Positions 1 to 11,603 of a stretch of 64,000 nt of DNA are shown one piece after another. A program made the position numbers and the translations under genes. The notes beneath the pieces were generated by a model. It did not search any database. It was not told where the DNA came from and worked only from the letters and a program-made list of their open reading frames with translations. The stretch spans positions 399,563 through 463,562 of the forward strand of contig MPNW01000015.1 of NCBI GenBank assembly GCA_011800805.1, read 5' to 3'. This stretch comes from Hirudo medicinalis (lineage: Eukaryota > Annelida > Clitellata > Hirudinida > Hirudinidae). Within the stretch, counting starts at the first letter, position 1; every line of letters starts with the position of its first letter.

Positions 1-726
1 GGGGCGGGCCAATGGCCTCATGTAGTACCTTGCATTTCCCCAAGAAAAGATCCACCCAAGTTAGATCAGAAAAAGTTGATATCTTTGCTCGTCCTTCTCT
101 TGCTTAGAGTTAGGGTGGATATCGAATTCCGAACATCAAACCTCTTCCGGTGGCTACTCCGCAGTCCCCGATTCTGGAAACGTTCCAGCATTGCCTATAA
201 CAGGCTCTGTGCTCCAACATCGACTTACCTATGTTACTCCATCGTATGTTTTTAAGCACAAAGCAATGCGCTCTTTGTACACAATAATGAAGTCGGAAGC
301 TAAAGAAGTAACAAGATATAAAAACAAAGGGTTATAAAAAAAAATAGTTGAAAATATTTTATACATTAATAAAGTAATTTATTAAAAAGGTATAAAAATT
401 TAATTCGTTTATTCGAGTTATTCGTCGCTTTAATTAATTTAACTGCACAAAAAATTAGCGCGTTAATCTAGGCTGGTTACGATAAACTGTTAAACTGTTA
501 AATGACAAAAAAGGATTTACTTAATTTTATAGACTTTAAAAAATTAAAGTTGTATCGTATTCATTAGTTAACATTACATCTCATGTAATGCGAAGTGTAA
601 ATTACATCAAAATAATAAATAAATAAAGCTAAAACATTAGTGGTACACAGAAAAGGTTTCATTTAATTTATTTGTGTGAGAATTACACATCAGCCTGTAA
701 AAGTAATTTGATCAGACAAATGTAAC
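1..726. other. AT-rich non-coding stretch
   Basis: I find no convincing coding exon. The first 240 bases are less AT-rich than what follows but hold only short frames and no family I recognise. From about 300 onward the sequence is simple AT-rich intergenic DNA. Confidence 0.5.
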
Positions 727-734
727 CTGTCACT

Positions 735-1327
735 CAGGGGCGGATCTAGAATACTTTGGCGGGGGGCAATGATATCTAAATTATATAACCAAATTTTAGG
801 TTATAAAATTCATATTTAAGAAAGTTATGCGAAAACATGCAGCGCTCAAAGATATGACGACCACTGAATTTCAATATCTTGATTTAAGTATATAAGGGAT
901 AGTCAGTCTTTCAGCTAGCATTATAGACAGAAGATAAGTTTTTAAACTTTCGAGAGTCGAAAAACCTTTCATTGCCAGCTATTGTGGATGGTCATATAAA
1001 CGAAATTAATAGAATCATTCTAACATTTGAATATAAATCAATAAATCATTGTCTGCCCAATATATAGAATCTACAAAATTTGAGATTGCTCGCCCAACAT
1101 CTTTAACTTCATGCCATGTTACCCCACCATTACCTATTTAATAATAAAGACTTTTGAGAAGTTACAACAATGGATCAACAATGACAATTCTAGTAGCTTT
1201 ACCACAGCTACTAATATTTTCGTTCAAAGTCGTAAATTATTGAAATAAAATAATGTTTTTAAATTAAAATAGATTTGTTATCTTAGATTTTAAAAATCAC
1301 GGCAGCCCCGCCCTCCTAAAGCCACTG
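735..1327 (-). mobile_element. Decayed hAT-family DNA transposon with 8-bp target duplication
   Basis: The left end reads CAGGGGCGGATCTAG. The right end, read on the minus strand, begins CAGTGGCTTTAG. Both have the CAG-plus-GGC look of hAT termini. The element is flanked by the identical 8-mer ctgtcact at 727-734 and 1328-1335, the target-duplication length of hAT elements. On the minus strand, 985-914 translates to TIAGNERFFDSRKFKNLSS and continues VYNAS to a stop at 913-911. This resembles the C-terminal dimerisation segment of hAT transposases (A-x-x-E-R-x-F-S-x-L-K type). The rest of the transposase is missing or unreadable, so at 593 bp this is an inactive, internally deleted relic. Confidence 0.8.
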
Positions 1328-1821
1328 CTGTCACTTTTTTTTACATTTCTTTTGAAATCAGGGATGAGGCTGCTTGTTGAGATCCTCATCACTGCCTGAA
1401 AGTTTGTCAGTCGACAACAGATACTAAATGTTAGGTAATAAATCTTAATTATATGAAATAATAAAATCTATGTTAGCCTTGTGACTAGCAGTTTAGTGTG
1501 ACCAGTCTGCGAAAATTTTAGACTTGGAAATTTTTTTACTGAATGCTTATGCGGGCCACGGAAAAGTCTGGCCAGCAATTGCACATCACTGGAGCATCAA
1601 ACACGCAAGCGCGCACTCTGTTCACATGTTTCCAATCAACCGGCGATATATGTCAAAGAAATTATGAGTATTCATTATTGTGAAGAACTAGCTTTTTTAA
1701 ACCGGCTTCGCCGGTCAAACTCATTTTTTATCCATTATAATTAATTTTATTATTTACGTCCTTCAATTACAGCCAGTTACTTGCCCTCAAAGAATTTGGA
1801 GATTAGGTTGGTGTTCCCTCA
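1328..1821. other. Non-coding stretch
   Basis: No gene seen. The stretch is AT-rich, with no splice-supported frame and no recognised repeat apart from the right-hand target duplication at its start. Confidence 0.4.
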
Positions 1822-2590
1822 TTGGGACTCGAACCCGTGCTGCCATCGCTGGGACGGGTCACATCCAGTGATCAGCCATGTCGGTTTTTACCTTCCGGCA
1901 TGAGAAGCTCTCGCTGGCCTTCTTATGCCGATCATTACTACCTGGACTGGAGCGACTATGAAAGCTCTCATTGGCTTCTTTTATGTCGTTTACTGCACCG
2001 CTTGGAAGCCGGCAACCATCGACTATGCGAGGCTCTCTTTGACCTTCTTCTGTATACCGCGTCCGCCTCAGTTGCCTACAGCGGCCATGAAAGCTCTCGG
2101 TGGCTTCTTCACGCCGTGTACTTAATATGTGCCAACCGGGTCCTAAATTTTCTTTGTAGTTTTTCCAGTACATTACCGCATCTCTTGGTCAAGGAGTTGG
2201 CCCCGTCGTTTCGGTGGATCATTAATACAGGGGATCGACGGTTTTCTCCGGCTTTCACGCAGTGGGTTCGAAAGACTTCTTCTGGCCTCTCATTTAACGG
2301 ATCCAAAATGAGGTCGCTTTTGCAGCCTCAGACATCCTTGTCATCCCTTGTTCTTTCTCGGCTAGACAATTCAATCTTAGTGAGGAAGGCGTAAGTCGAC
2401 CTGCCGATTGCGCTCCTTGCGCCAACCCCGATCTTCTGTTGCCTTTCGCTTCCAGGTCCATCGACAGATCTGTGTATTTTTCCGCCTTGAGCGCATTGCT
2501 ATATTCAAGTCTGTCCTCCCATGGTACCGTCAGTTCCACCAGAATGATGGCATCCTTCGACAAGAAATGAAATTGTTGAAATTGCAATAC
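1822..2590. repeat. GC-elevated block with imperfect ~62-67-bp tandem units
   Basis: This block is clearly richer in GC than its surroundings and opens long frames on both strands. Units starting near 1901, 1959, 2026 and 2088 share a core like gaaagctctc followed by tggcttctt. On the minus strand the core translates to related peptides such as EATESFHGR, EANESFHSR and KASESFSCR. The left edge carries gggactcgaaccc, the complement of a Pol III B-box-like string, but no matching tRNA fold. It is probably part of a mobile element or a degenerate repeat protein. I do not recognise a family. Confidence 0.5.
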
Positions 2591-2934
2591 ACTTGATGAA
2601 AATTACCCTTTCAGCATATTCGTCATTTTCATGTACGGTTAATAGAACCTCAAAAATCTTTTTAATCGAATTTAATTGAATTACTAACCTTATAATTTTA
2701 ATTCAATATAGGTATATTGCAAAAACATTATTATAAAAACTCAACCAAAAATGAATTAAATAAGTAAATAATAATAATAATAATATTATTATGATGAAAT
2801 TATAATTATCATTAAAATAATAATTTACTAAGGTTCCAAATGTGCGCGATTTATTCATATTCTTCATTTATTTCAGAATAGAATAACGAGAATGGCGTGC
2901 AGGTTTTCAGAATGGGTTGCGTTCCCGATTGCGG

Positions 2935-3015
2935 TCGTAATAGCAACAGTCGTAATGTGTCGTGGTCGCGACCCAGTCTGCGCCATCGGGTAGGGGCGCT
3001 ATATAAATTGTAGAT
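2935..3015 (-). repeat. Dispersed TATAGCGC-type repeat, copy A
   Basis: Read on the minus strand, this holds tttatatagcgcccctaccc, then ggcgc, then ctgggt and cgaccacgacac. The same ordered blocks occur on the plus strand near 8755-8815. The shared pieces point to a dispersed non-autonomous element. The string TATAGCGC near a GGTTCGAA-like block resembles short repeats known from several marine invertebrate genomes; that link is from general knowledge and was not searched. Confidence 0.6.
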
Positions 3016-4277
3016 CGATTTAAAGAAAAGTGCCTTCACATCCCATTCGGATACATAAGACACTCAAAAGATCGGCTATATACAAAAAAAGAATGTTTAT
3101 TGTGATATCGAACGCTTGCATTTTCAATAATTGGTATTTGATCGTCAGAAATAGTAGGGATTATGTCAAAAATACGTTCAGTAGGAGGCGGATATTCCTC
3201 GAGATAGTGGATATAAAAATGAGGAGTGGAAAGAAATGTTTCGTCGAACATGGCAAAAACCTGTGATTAAATAATGTCGATGAAAATCTACAAAAATTCA
3301 TTAGTAGATGAATTAGTTAATGAATTAATTACGATTAGTAAAACAAGAGTGCACTTCAACCTGATCGGCCAATGGTTTGAAATTTATCGTAAGAAAAATA
3401 ATTTTCTTCAAAGTCGCAACAATAACGATGACCCTTGACCACTCGGACAGGCATTTAAAGGAACATTTAAGAATTTATGATCAACTAGCGTACCCGGCCA
3501 CACATCGCTGTGGCTCAGTCTGGTTAAATGGACAAGAAAGAAAATCAAAACAATCGAACTCATAAACATACAAACATTCATTTTTATTTTTATAGATTTG
3601 AAATATAAATTTTTGTAAATTAATTCAATTTAATTTTATTGCTTTTTAAATTGAGAATCTCTCAAGAGCTGGTGATATGGAAAGTGCACAAATATGTAGA
3701 CAAACGTTCATTTTTATTTATGTAGATGGAGTTAAAAATTAAAATCAAAGTTATGTTTAAATCCTGAGGATCGCATTAGCAAATTATATATCTTTTATTT
3801 GTTATTTGTTTATGTTTTTGTGTTGTTAATGGGTGACATGACGAGAAATTCATTATAACGATAGAATAAAATATTGATGTTGGTAGGTGTAACAATAAAG
3901 TCGTGCTCGGTCAGCAGAATGAAATCGTCTCCTTGTCTTGTAATTCACTTCCAAGTATTTTGGCGTATTAACAAATAAAGCCTCGGATGCTGATGTTAAA
4001 ACCCAGTCAAGTTAAACATCAACCACTCCTTCCTGAATCATTGAAAGATGAAACCTCGTCACGAATTCCATGGAACGGTTACCATGGAAGCACCGACACA
4101 CATTTATAAGGCTCCTCGGGATTGGTCAGATACCTGTGATTGACAGCTTCCTCTGTTCACTCCACCCTCAACGTGGAAGAGGTTGGATGCTCGGAATGGA
4201 CTCCTGTTGTTTCAGTAGCAGCGTTTAAAAGAGACGAGTTAGTTTTGCTCTCGTTGTAAACAATTGAATGGGATATC
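3016..4277. other. Intergenic DNA upstream of the SIX gene
   Basis: No coding exon recognised. A near match to an RFX X-box (gttaccatggaagc, one mismatch in the right half) lies near 4078. The final 120 bases are less AT-rich and could belong to the promoter or 5' leader of the SIX gene, but I see no decisive TATA or initiator. Confidence 0.35.
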
Positions 4278-4529
4278 ATGAATTATGTGAGTGTTTCTTC
4301 ATTTGTAATCTTTTATCATATTGTGTCTGTGCAACGAAGTGCTATTGAAGTGTTGAATAATTTCACTATGTTACTACGCAACACTTAAGAATAATTACGT
4401 TACAATTAAAATTAAATCAATTTCATTTAATTAAGAAAATAAATAATTTCAAAAATATTTTTCATTCCTTTTTGACGTTTCATTACGCGGCCCTCTGATG
4501 AACTGATAACACGAAATTGCATGCTGCCG

Positions 4530-4530
4530 T

Positions 4531-4574
<44 letters not shown>
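4530..4574. repeat. (GAT)n microsatellite
   Basis: About fourteen uninterrupted gat triplets. Frames running through it are poly-Met or poly-Asp artefacts. Confidence 0.95.
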
Positions 4575-5039
4575 CTGGTGATCACATTGAAATCAAAATG
4601 TTTAAAGGAGAACTTACTTATTAATCCAACATCTTCAAGTGATAAATATTGGTATCACGCGTTTATCACATTAACATATTACACATTAATAACATTACCA
4701 TAAAAATCATCATCGTCAACGTTATTAACCTGAGCATCATCGTCATCAACACCCTCGTCATCAAGGTTGTATTCGTTCAGGTGGTCCTTAAAATCTTTCA
4801 TGACTTCATTTTTAAATTCATTAATGCGAGACAAACCTGAAACTCCGCCCACATATTTCCAATAAACAAATCAGTGTCTCCTTCTCAACCAATTTTCACA
4901 TCATCAACCGCCTATTACCAACTCGTGATCGATCTCAGAGTTTGTGGATTTTGGAAGAATTTTTATTATATTAGAAGTATTCAAAATTAATTAATTATGT
5001 AAAAATAATTAATGATATATATAAAAAGATTAATTTTTC

Positions 5040-5165
5040 AAAAAAAAATTTTGAGTTTTTGAGTTTTTATTGATTTAAACAAACAATCTGTTATATACAA
5101 AGCAAAAGCATTAAAACAAATTCAAATAAACTCAAAGGGCCAGCTTTAAGGAAGCGCACGCTTCC
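5040..5165 (-). mobile_element. Diverged copy of an A-tailed retroposon 3' end
   Basis: Read on the minus strand this runs from ccttaaagctggcc through ctttgagtttatttga to aatcaataaaa and an A-rich end. It is a weaker match to the two better copies at 15085-15193 and 31388-31510, sharing the cttaa-gctg opening, the ttgag-ttattt middle, an AATAAA-like hexamer and an A tail. The element type is not resolved. Confidence 0.45.
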
Positions 5166-5616
5166 GCTCTCAGACTGATCCAAATAAATCATTATATACA
5201 GTAAGCTTTTACAAAGAGTAATTTACAAAAACATAAACTATACAAGTCCACGCAATAAATATTGTTTATACGACTTTTTAAATAATAAATATTACAAAGT
5301 CTTTTTGAGTTTCATTAATAAAGTGACGATTATTCAGTGGATTCGTTGAATATTTTTGAATCATGAACGACTTTGTTGATGATTGGAAGGATGGACGGGT
5401 GGAATAAAGGATGGATGAGGGGTATAATGGTGGCTCTCATGGATTATTCCTGATCTGTCCAAATGCCTCGGTGACGAATGTTTGTGCCGACGGGGGTCTG
5501 CTGTTTACTCGGAACATTAACGTCTGCAACCCGACACCCGCAGACCTCTGCACTTTCTTTCGCTTTTCTTCATTCCGAGGATGATGTTCCACCACCATTG
5601 AGATACCGAACCACCC

Positions 5617-5678
5617 ATACTTCCATCATGAGGTTTCAAACCACCCACACTTCCATCATGAGGTTTCACACCAAATGG
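5617..5678 (+). repeat. 31-bp direct duplication
   Basis: The phrase accacccacacttccatcat followed by gaggtttca occurs twice in tandem with one substitution. It lies upstream of the SIX coding exon and shows nothing coding. Confidence 0.8.
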
Positions 5679-5882
5679 CTATCACCTAGCTTATATTTCT
5701 GATTTTGTCTAAACATTTTCAATATTTGAGTTATTTTGTCGCACGAAATAATCTGTTATGATTGAAATGATATTTAAAGATGTAGGAGTTAAGCATTTAT
5801 TTGTCCATGATGTTGGTGATATTTTTTTGTTTAGTAATTAAAATGTCCTAATATTCCATCATATGAGTCTATTTTTCAGGAC

Positions 5883-7750
5883 ATGTCTTCAGATTCATCC
5901 ACTTCACAAGACAGCTTCTCCTTGCAAATCCATCACCAGGTGTCAGAGGAGACCAACGACAACATCTACCACGACTGCTCCTCCAACTACAACAACATTT
6001 CCACCTGCTGCGATAATACAGCATTCACATCGACCTACCATCCTCCCGTCAGAAACAAGACTGACTCGATGAGGTCGACGAGGTCATTTGCATTTTCATC
6101 GGAACAGGTGGCCTGTGTCTGTGAGGTCCTGCAAAACAGCGGTAACTACGACAGATTGGCCAGGTTCCTTTGGTCTCTTCCGAGTTGCGATCAACTCCAC
6201 AGAAACGAAAGCGTTTTGATCGCCAAGGCCTTCGTAGCTTTCCACACTGGCAACTTCAAGGAGTTGTACAAGCTGCTCGAAGGACATCTCTTTTCGCCTG
6301 CAAATCATCAGAAACTTCAGGGCCTCTGGTTGAAGGCCCACTACACGGAGGCTGAAAAAATGAGGGGTCGTCCTCTTGGAGCGGTTGGAAAGTACAGGAT
6401 AAGACGCAAGTTTCCTCTTCCTCCGAGCATCTGGGATGGAGAGGAGACGAGTTACTGTTTCAAGGAGAAATCGAGGTCCATATTGAAGGACTGCTACAGG
6501 AGGAATCCTTATCCATCGCCGAAGGAGAAGAAGAGTTTGGCTGAAAACACGGGACTGACGACGACTCAGGTCAGCAACTGGTTCAAAAACAAAAGACAGA
6601 GGGACAGAGCCAATGAGGCCAAAGAAAAGTTGGTTTCAAAGTATTAATCACGATGAATATTTGAATAATCTGATACAAAATGATGAATTATTAATGAAAT
6701 TGTCGATAATGCCGAACAGCAACGGAATATTTTCAAACAGCACAATTATTCGTTATTCGACATGAAGTGTTGGATTGCAGGCGTTGAGATGATGTTTTGA
6801 TTTTGCTTCTTCACTCTGCAGAAGCAGTGAGAAAGTGATGGATTTATAAATCAAAACAACTCGGATGAATCCCAATGAATTACTGCCTTTTACTGCATCG
6901 TTATAAATTTCAAAGCTTCGTCTTTCAATCGGCCACAATAATTGGCCGCGCGGCTCCATTATCATCATTTGCAGTGAATTGGTTAGCATGAATTATTGCA
7001 ATCGCCATTATGAGTTGCCCGATTAATTTCAATCGATCGACAACTTCTTGCATGATTTCGTTCGCAAACAACTTTCATCGCAAACAAGCTGCAAACCAAC
7101 GAAACTTCAAAAGACATTTTCCTGCCTCGAACAAACATTTCGACAGGCTTCCTTTGTTCGTACCTCATCGATTAACAGATTAATTGACTGCCACTCATTT
7201 ATTTACTCATTTATTTCATTAATCATTTGATTACTTAATTAACGGTTGCATGACTTGTGACTACAAAGTGCTTATCACCTGCTTTTAATGCGCCAGTCGA
7301 TGTTTGTGACTAATCACTGTGAGGATGTGTGTTGTCGATGTTTGTGACTAATCACTGTGAGGATGTGTGTTGTTGATGTTTGTGACTAATCACTGTGAGG
7401 ATGTGTGTTGTTGATGGCAACAACAACAATTCTCGATCAACAACTTGATGAATGCATCCGTGATGGCGAGTTTGAAATTCCTGAGGTGAATGATCAACAT
7501 GAATTAAAGAATAAATCAACATTTTTGTCACATGTCATCTGAAACTTCAAATTGCAGATGCAGAGAGAGTTCATCATGTTCAGATGATGCAGGCCTAAAC
7601 GATTCGACTGACGGTTCGAAACCAGTAAAGATCTCCAATCACAACGTTCCGCCCTTCAATCAACAGTTCAACCCCGATTACTTGACCTTCGACCCCCACC
7701 ACTTCACTGGAAGCCTGCATGGACCTGCGTCACAGTTTTGCATCACTTGA
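5883..7750 (+). CDS. SIX1/2: SIX1/2-class homeodomain transcription factor (sine oculis type)
   Basis: Two coding exons fit: 5883-6640 and 7558-7750, giving 316 residues. The acceptor before exon 1 (tttttcag) means an upstream exon exists. The donor AAA|GTATTA and acceptor ttgcag join in phase. The SIX domain spans about residues 71-183 and the homeodomain about 184-243. The stretches [21 protein letters not shown] and [16 protein letters not shown] are diagnostic of SIX1/2 rather than SIX3/6 or SIX4/5. Helix 3 is [17 protein letters not shown], with Lys where most SIX1/2 proteins have Arg. SIX1/2 proteins are nuclear DNA-binding factors acting with Eya and Dac in sensory-organ and muscle development. 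The 70-residue N-terminal extension is Ser/Thr/Asn-rich and not conserved. A tiny upstream coding exon at 4278-4286 (Met-Asn-Tyr, then gtgagt) would join in frame, but this is speculative. Confidence 0.93.
7296..7409 (+). repeat. 38-bp tandem repeat, three copies, in the SIX1/2 intron
   Basis: Three consecutive 38-bp units (7296-7333, 7334-7371, 7372-7409) contain gtttgtgactaatcactgtg and gaggatgtgtgtt. They differ by a single c/t change. They lie entirely in the intron between the two SIX1/2 coding exons. Confidence 0.95.
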
Positions 7751-8749
7751 GTGATGAAATAATGACGTCCACTCTGATAATGTTTTTCACTCATCATGAT
7801 TTGATGATGATGATGATGATGATGATGGAAAGATTATAATATTGTTATTAGTAATAACTAAGATTGTTGTGACGACGATGATGATGATGATGATTTCTTT
7901 GATTTCATAGTTATTGTTTTAAATGTGCTTAAGTGGTGTTAGGACAATGATGATTATTTTTGGTGGTGATGATGATGATGTTGATAGCAGAGGAAGGTTA
8001 ATGAGGATGATAAATTCAAATAAATGGGAAATTTGGAGAGGAGCCTGGTGTTGAGAGGATGAACAAACAAGTGGAGATTCTCCTGTTCGTGACAAGAATA
8101 TCTCATCACTGCCATTTCCTTCATTCCTACACTCTTTCATTTATCCATCCATCCATCATCAAAAACATTCGCCCATTATCTCAACGTTTAACTGCTAATT
8201 AAAGTATTTAATAAAATAATTTAAAATATTCAAAATATTTATTTAATTGAATTCTAAATCATTTAGTGCTTAAATAAATTACGAATTAATATATTATTAA
8301 ACTGAATAAACACGGATAGTCGAAATATAAGAATGTGTTGATAGAATAAAGGAATCTTACGATGTCCACATTCATGATGACGTCGTCTTATTCGTCATTC
8401 GTGAGTTTTGTTTACAAATAACGGATATGTTTTGTTTATGTTTTAATCCAAAATATTAATTAATTAACGATAACGAATAAAATACAATCAAGTGGATGAG
8501 GTTGGCAAATGAAAATATGAAAGATCTACGATATTGTCGTGCAGATTGGCTCAGAGGATGTCATGCAACAGTCGCAATATGTTCGCATCCAGCCCTGAAC
8601 AACCATAGGGGGGGGCTGTGAGGTACCAAAATGTCTTGGGGAAGCATTAATGCGCGGACAATTAAAAACATTTACATTACGTAAACAATTACAATTACCA
8701 AAAAAACGAAATAAAAAATTTACGTACATAACGTCAGAGGCGCTTTTTG

Positions 8750-8830
8750 TTAAAAATTTGTATAGCGCTCCTTCCCAAGGGCGCTTGCTGGCTGGGTTTC
8801 GAACACGACACGTTTGACCATCTGCGGTTA
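8750..8830 (+). repeat. Dispersed TATAGCGC-type repeat, copy B
   Basis: It contains atttgtatagcgctccttcc, then caagggcgct, then ctgggtttcgaacacgacac. Copy A on the minus strand at 2935-3015 shares these blocks in the same order. The block gggtttcgaacac is B-box-like, which would fit a SINE, but I cannot identify an A box. The true ends of the element are not visible. Confidence 0.6.
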
Positions 8831-10789
8831 AACGAACACTAAAAGAAACAAGTGAGCAATGATGACGTGTACCTGATGTTGCTTTGGATTTATACTGAGG
8901 TGACGTCATCGGTAATTTAGAGAATATATTTAAGTTTAATACATAAATAGGTATTGTTGCTTATTGTATTTATTACAGGCATTTAAATTTTAATCTCTCC
9001 GAATTTATCATGAAGTCCATCGGATCACTCAACCGATTAAACAATTAACAATTATTGTTCAATCAAAAAGGCTGGAAGAACTTTGAATGTTCAACAAATA
9101 AAATATGAAAACTCATCTTATGTTTTTGAGATAAACAATGTTTATAAATCATATCGTAAATAATATTAAATGATATATGCAAATCAATCAACGTTAAAAC
9201 ACATGACCTGTACAGGCGTAAAACTCCACTTGGTAAAAGGAATGAACAATAAACGAGTAGGTTCAAATGTTTTGTGACTTCTTTACTCTCAACATTTACA
9301 AACCTTCAATCCCGATATTTCACGATGTTCTGACATCAAACAATTTTCATTGAAATTACCTGCAAGCAATTTACCTGGAGTGAATCGGTTGTTGATTTCT
9401 GAAACTTTCGTTAGGAATTTATTTTAAATATTGAGAACGTGGAATTTCTAAGAAATATTGTCAGTCAATGTAATGTTTTGAATGAAAGTGATATCTTTGT
9501 GTTATATTAATTTATAAATGAATAATAGCGATCGATTGATTACAATTATTCGACAAGTTTAAACTACCAAGTTAATTAAAATGAACGAATTATTATATTT
9601 CAATTCACTTCCACGGTGTCGCGTGTCTGTTGCATAAGGAGCTGGAAAAGATGGAGAGGTGTCAGTCTTGAAGTGACATGGCCTACTTTACAGGTGAGTT
9701 GACCAATCAACCGAGGTGACCTCATTCTTCTCCAGGCGAGTAAACAACCTCAGCGAGTTGCCAGTCAAAGTGTTTGAACTCGACCATGACATCCGAGAGA
9801 TTATCTTTCTCTTATTAATGATTTAAAAAATAATTTCTCTTTTATTGATTTTCAGTTTCAAATGTTTCGGTAGCAGCTGGAATTGATAACGAACGACGTG
9901 AAACTTAATGGAATGTCTTTTGTTGAAGAACGTTATTCAAATTTCATATTTCAAATCTTCAAATAAAGTGCAATAAATTTAAAAATATAAATATTTAACA
10001 ATATAAATTATTAACAATTGTTTATAATAAATATTACTGTAAATGATCACAATGAAATTTGTGTTCTCAAATTTCCTCCCTCACAATGGGATGTTGTTGG
10101 TTTTAGTTGCTGTAAAACCACGTAGTTCAATTTTAAACCTGTTTGATGTTAGAGAATCTGAAGAGCTATTTATAGATGTTTGTCGGAGATGGAATGAGTG
10201 TGTTGAAGGAATACAACCTTAACATCAAAGGATGAAACCCATTGAAGGAAGCAGTCTCTCCGTGGTTGATGATTTGCACAACTTCCTGGATCTCTTCCAT
10301 GCCGTTCCATCCATCATTATGACCATCATCATTATTACCATCGTCACTATTACCATCGTTATCATCGATAACGGAAGATGTCGGTGAAGCGGAACAACCG
10401 TCGATTGTTCCAGAAGCTCTTCACCTAGGATGTCTTCGTGTGATCTTTCAAGGAGCCTTTCATTTCTCAGGCTCTCCTTCTGTTTCATACTTTCAACACG
10501 AAACGCGCTCGAAATGCGATCGTCAATGTACTTACTCGTATCTGCATTGGTCGACCATTTGCATGAATATTTAGTCGCTCACATCGGACGACTCGTTGCG
10601 AGAGAATATGGAGATGAATAACTTGTCCAGCACTTCACTTGTTGAACATTCTTCTAGACAAACGCACCGACGTTGAATTGCTTAACGACGGGAAAGATGA
10701 AGTGCAAGTACATACAATGATGTGTACTTACAATGATGTGTACTTAGGACATGTCGTGTACGCGTTAACATTGCTCCGGTCGCCAAATC

Positions 10790-11017
10790 GTTTCTATGGC
10801 AACGTAACGTGTAGCAGTCTGCGCTTTGAACTCGTTGACTCGGACCAATAAGAGGCTTCCCTGAAGGTCATTAGGAGGATGGCTCCGCCCACTATCGACG
10901 AATCGAATAGTCACATGCGACGATTTCTGCTTTTATTACGGTACTCGTTCGAGTCAAGGAGGCCTGAGAATTCTGGAATCATTTTCTGCAATCAACTCTC
11001 CAGAGGAACAACTAATG
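10790..11017 (+). promoter_or_regulatory. Promoter-like block: X-box, CCAAT, GC box, possible first-exon donor
   Basis: The 14-mer gtttctatggcaac at 10790-10803 fully fits the RFX X-box consensus GTHNYYATRRNAAC. A CCAAT box follows at 10845-10849 and a ctccgcccac GC-box-like motif at about 10883-10892. A plausible splice donor (aatg|gtataa) is at 11016-11017. Together with the acceptor (ctgtctcag) at 11566, this suggests a non-coding first exon of the bZIP gene. The motifs are seen directly; the promoter assignment is inference. Confidence 0.4.
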
Positions 11018-11603
11018 GTATAACTTCTCGTTACTATTTCAATTCATTCTTCATTCTTTCTTCGTTTATTTTATTTTCAATCATTCTCAAGTTTTCGGCT
11101 TTGTGTTATTAATTGCTTTTATTTTGAAGACATTTTTTCAAATTGCATCACAGAAAAACGTTAAGAAATTCGTGGAATTCACTTCATAAAACATGCACGT
11201 GTAGGCTTCGGAACGTCGAATAATGTAATTACAAACTATGAGTTGGTGAAATTTTGTGCCCGATTTTCAACTCAAATGAGTATATGTCAGCCAAGGTGCG
11301 CTCGGTTGAAGACAGCGACACGCTTATGTGATGGTCTCAAAATAGGCAAAGTTAACAGCTTCTCGAGGCGATCATTGTTTAAGCACTCGAGACAAACCCC
11401 CATCAAAGCCTGCATTCGACACGAAAGTCGGTCAAAGTTCTGCTCAAACATTCTTCTTAATTAGCAAGATCTATCGGCTAGACGAAAAATCATAACATTA
11501 ACTGCGCAGAATGTTTTTGATTGCCTTTACTTAAAAGGCTTAACTTTTTATGCTTCTCTGTCTCAGTGGCTTAAGACGTCAAGGGACGATTCACCAGTGG
11601 CAA

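Larger units (their letters stand above)
7751..11566. other. Intergenic region between SIX1/2 and the bZIP gene
   Basis: After the SIX1/2 stop there are GAT microsatellites (7802-7826 and 7877-7895), a dispersed repeat (8750-8830), and long AT-rich stretches. Between about 10430 and 11020 the base composition becomes more balanced and promoter-like motifs appear, described separately. I recognise no protein-coding exon. Confidence 0.45.

Noticed and set aside
1822..1900. tRNA gene suggested by the gggactcgaaccc string (B-box complement)
   Set aside because: The T-arm stem does not pair and no A box, anticodon arm or acceptor stem can be assembled.
5883..6640. SIX3/6 (Optix) identity
   Set aside because: The residues GAVGKYR and [12 protein letters not shown] are SIX1/2-type; SIX3/6 proteins differ at these positions.
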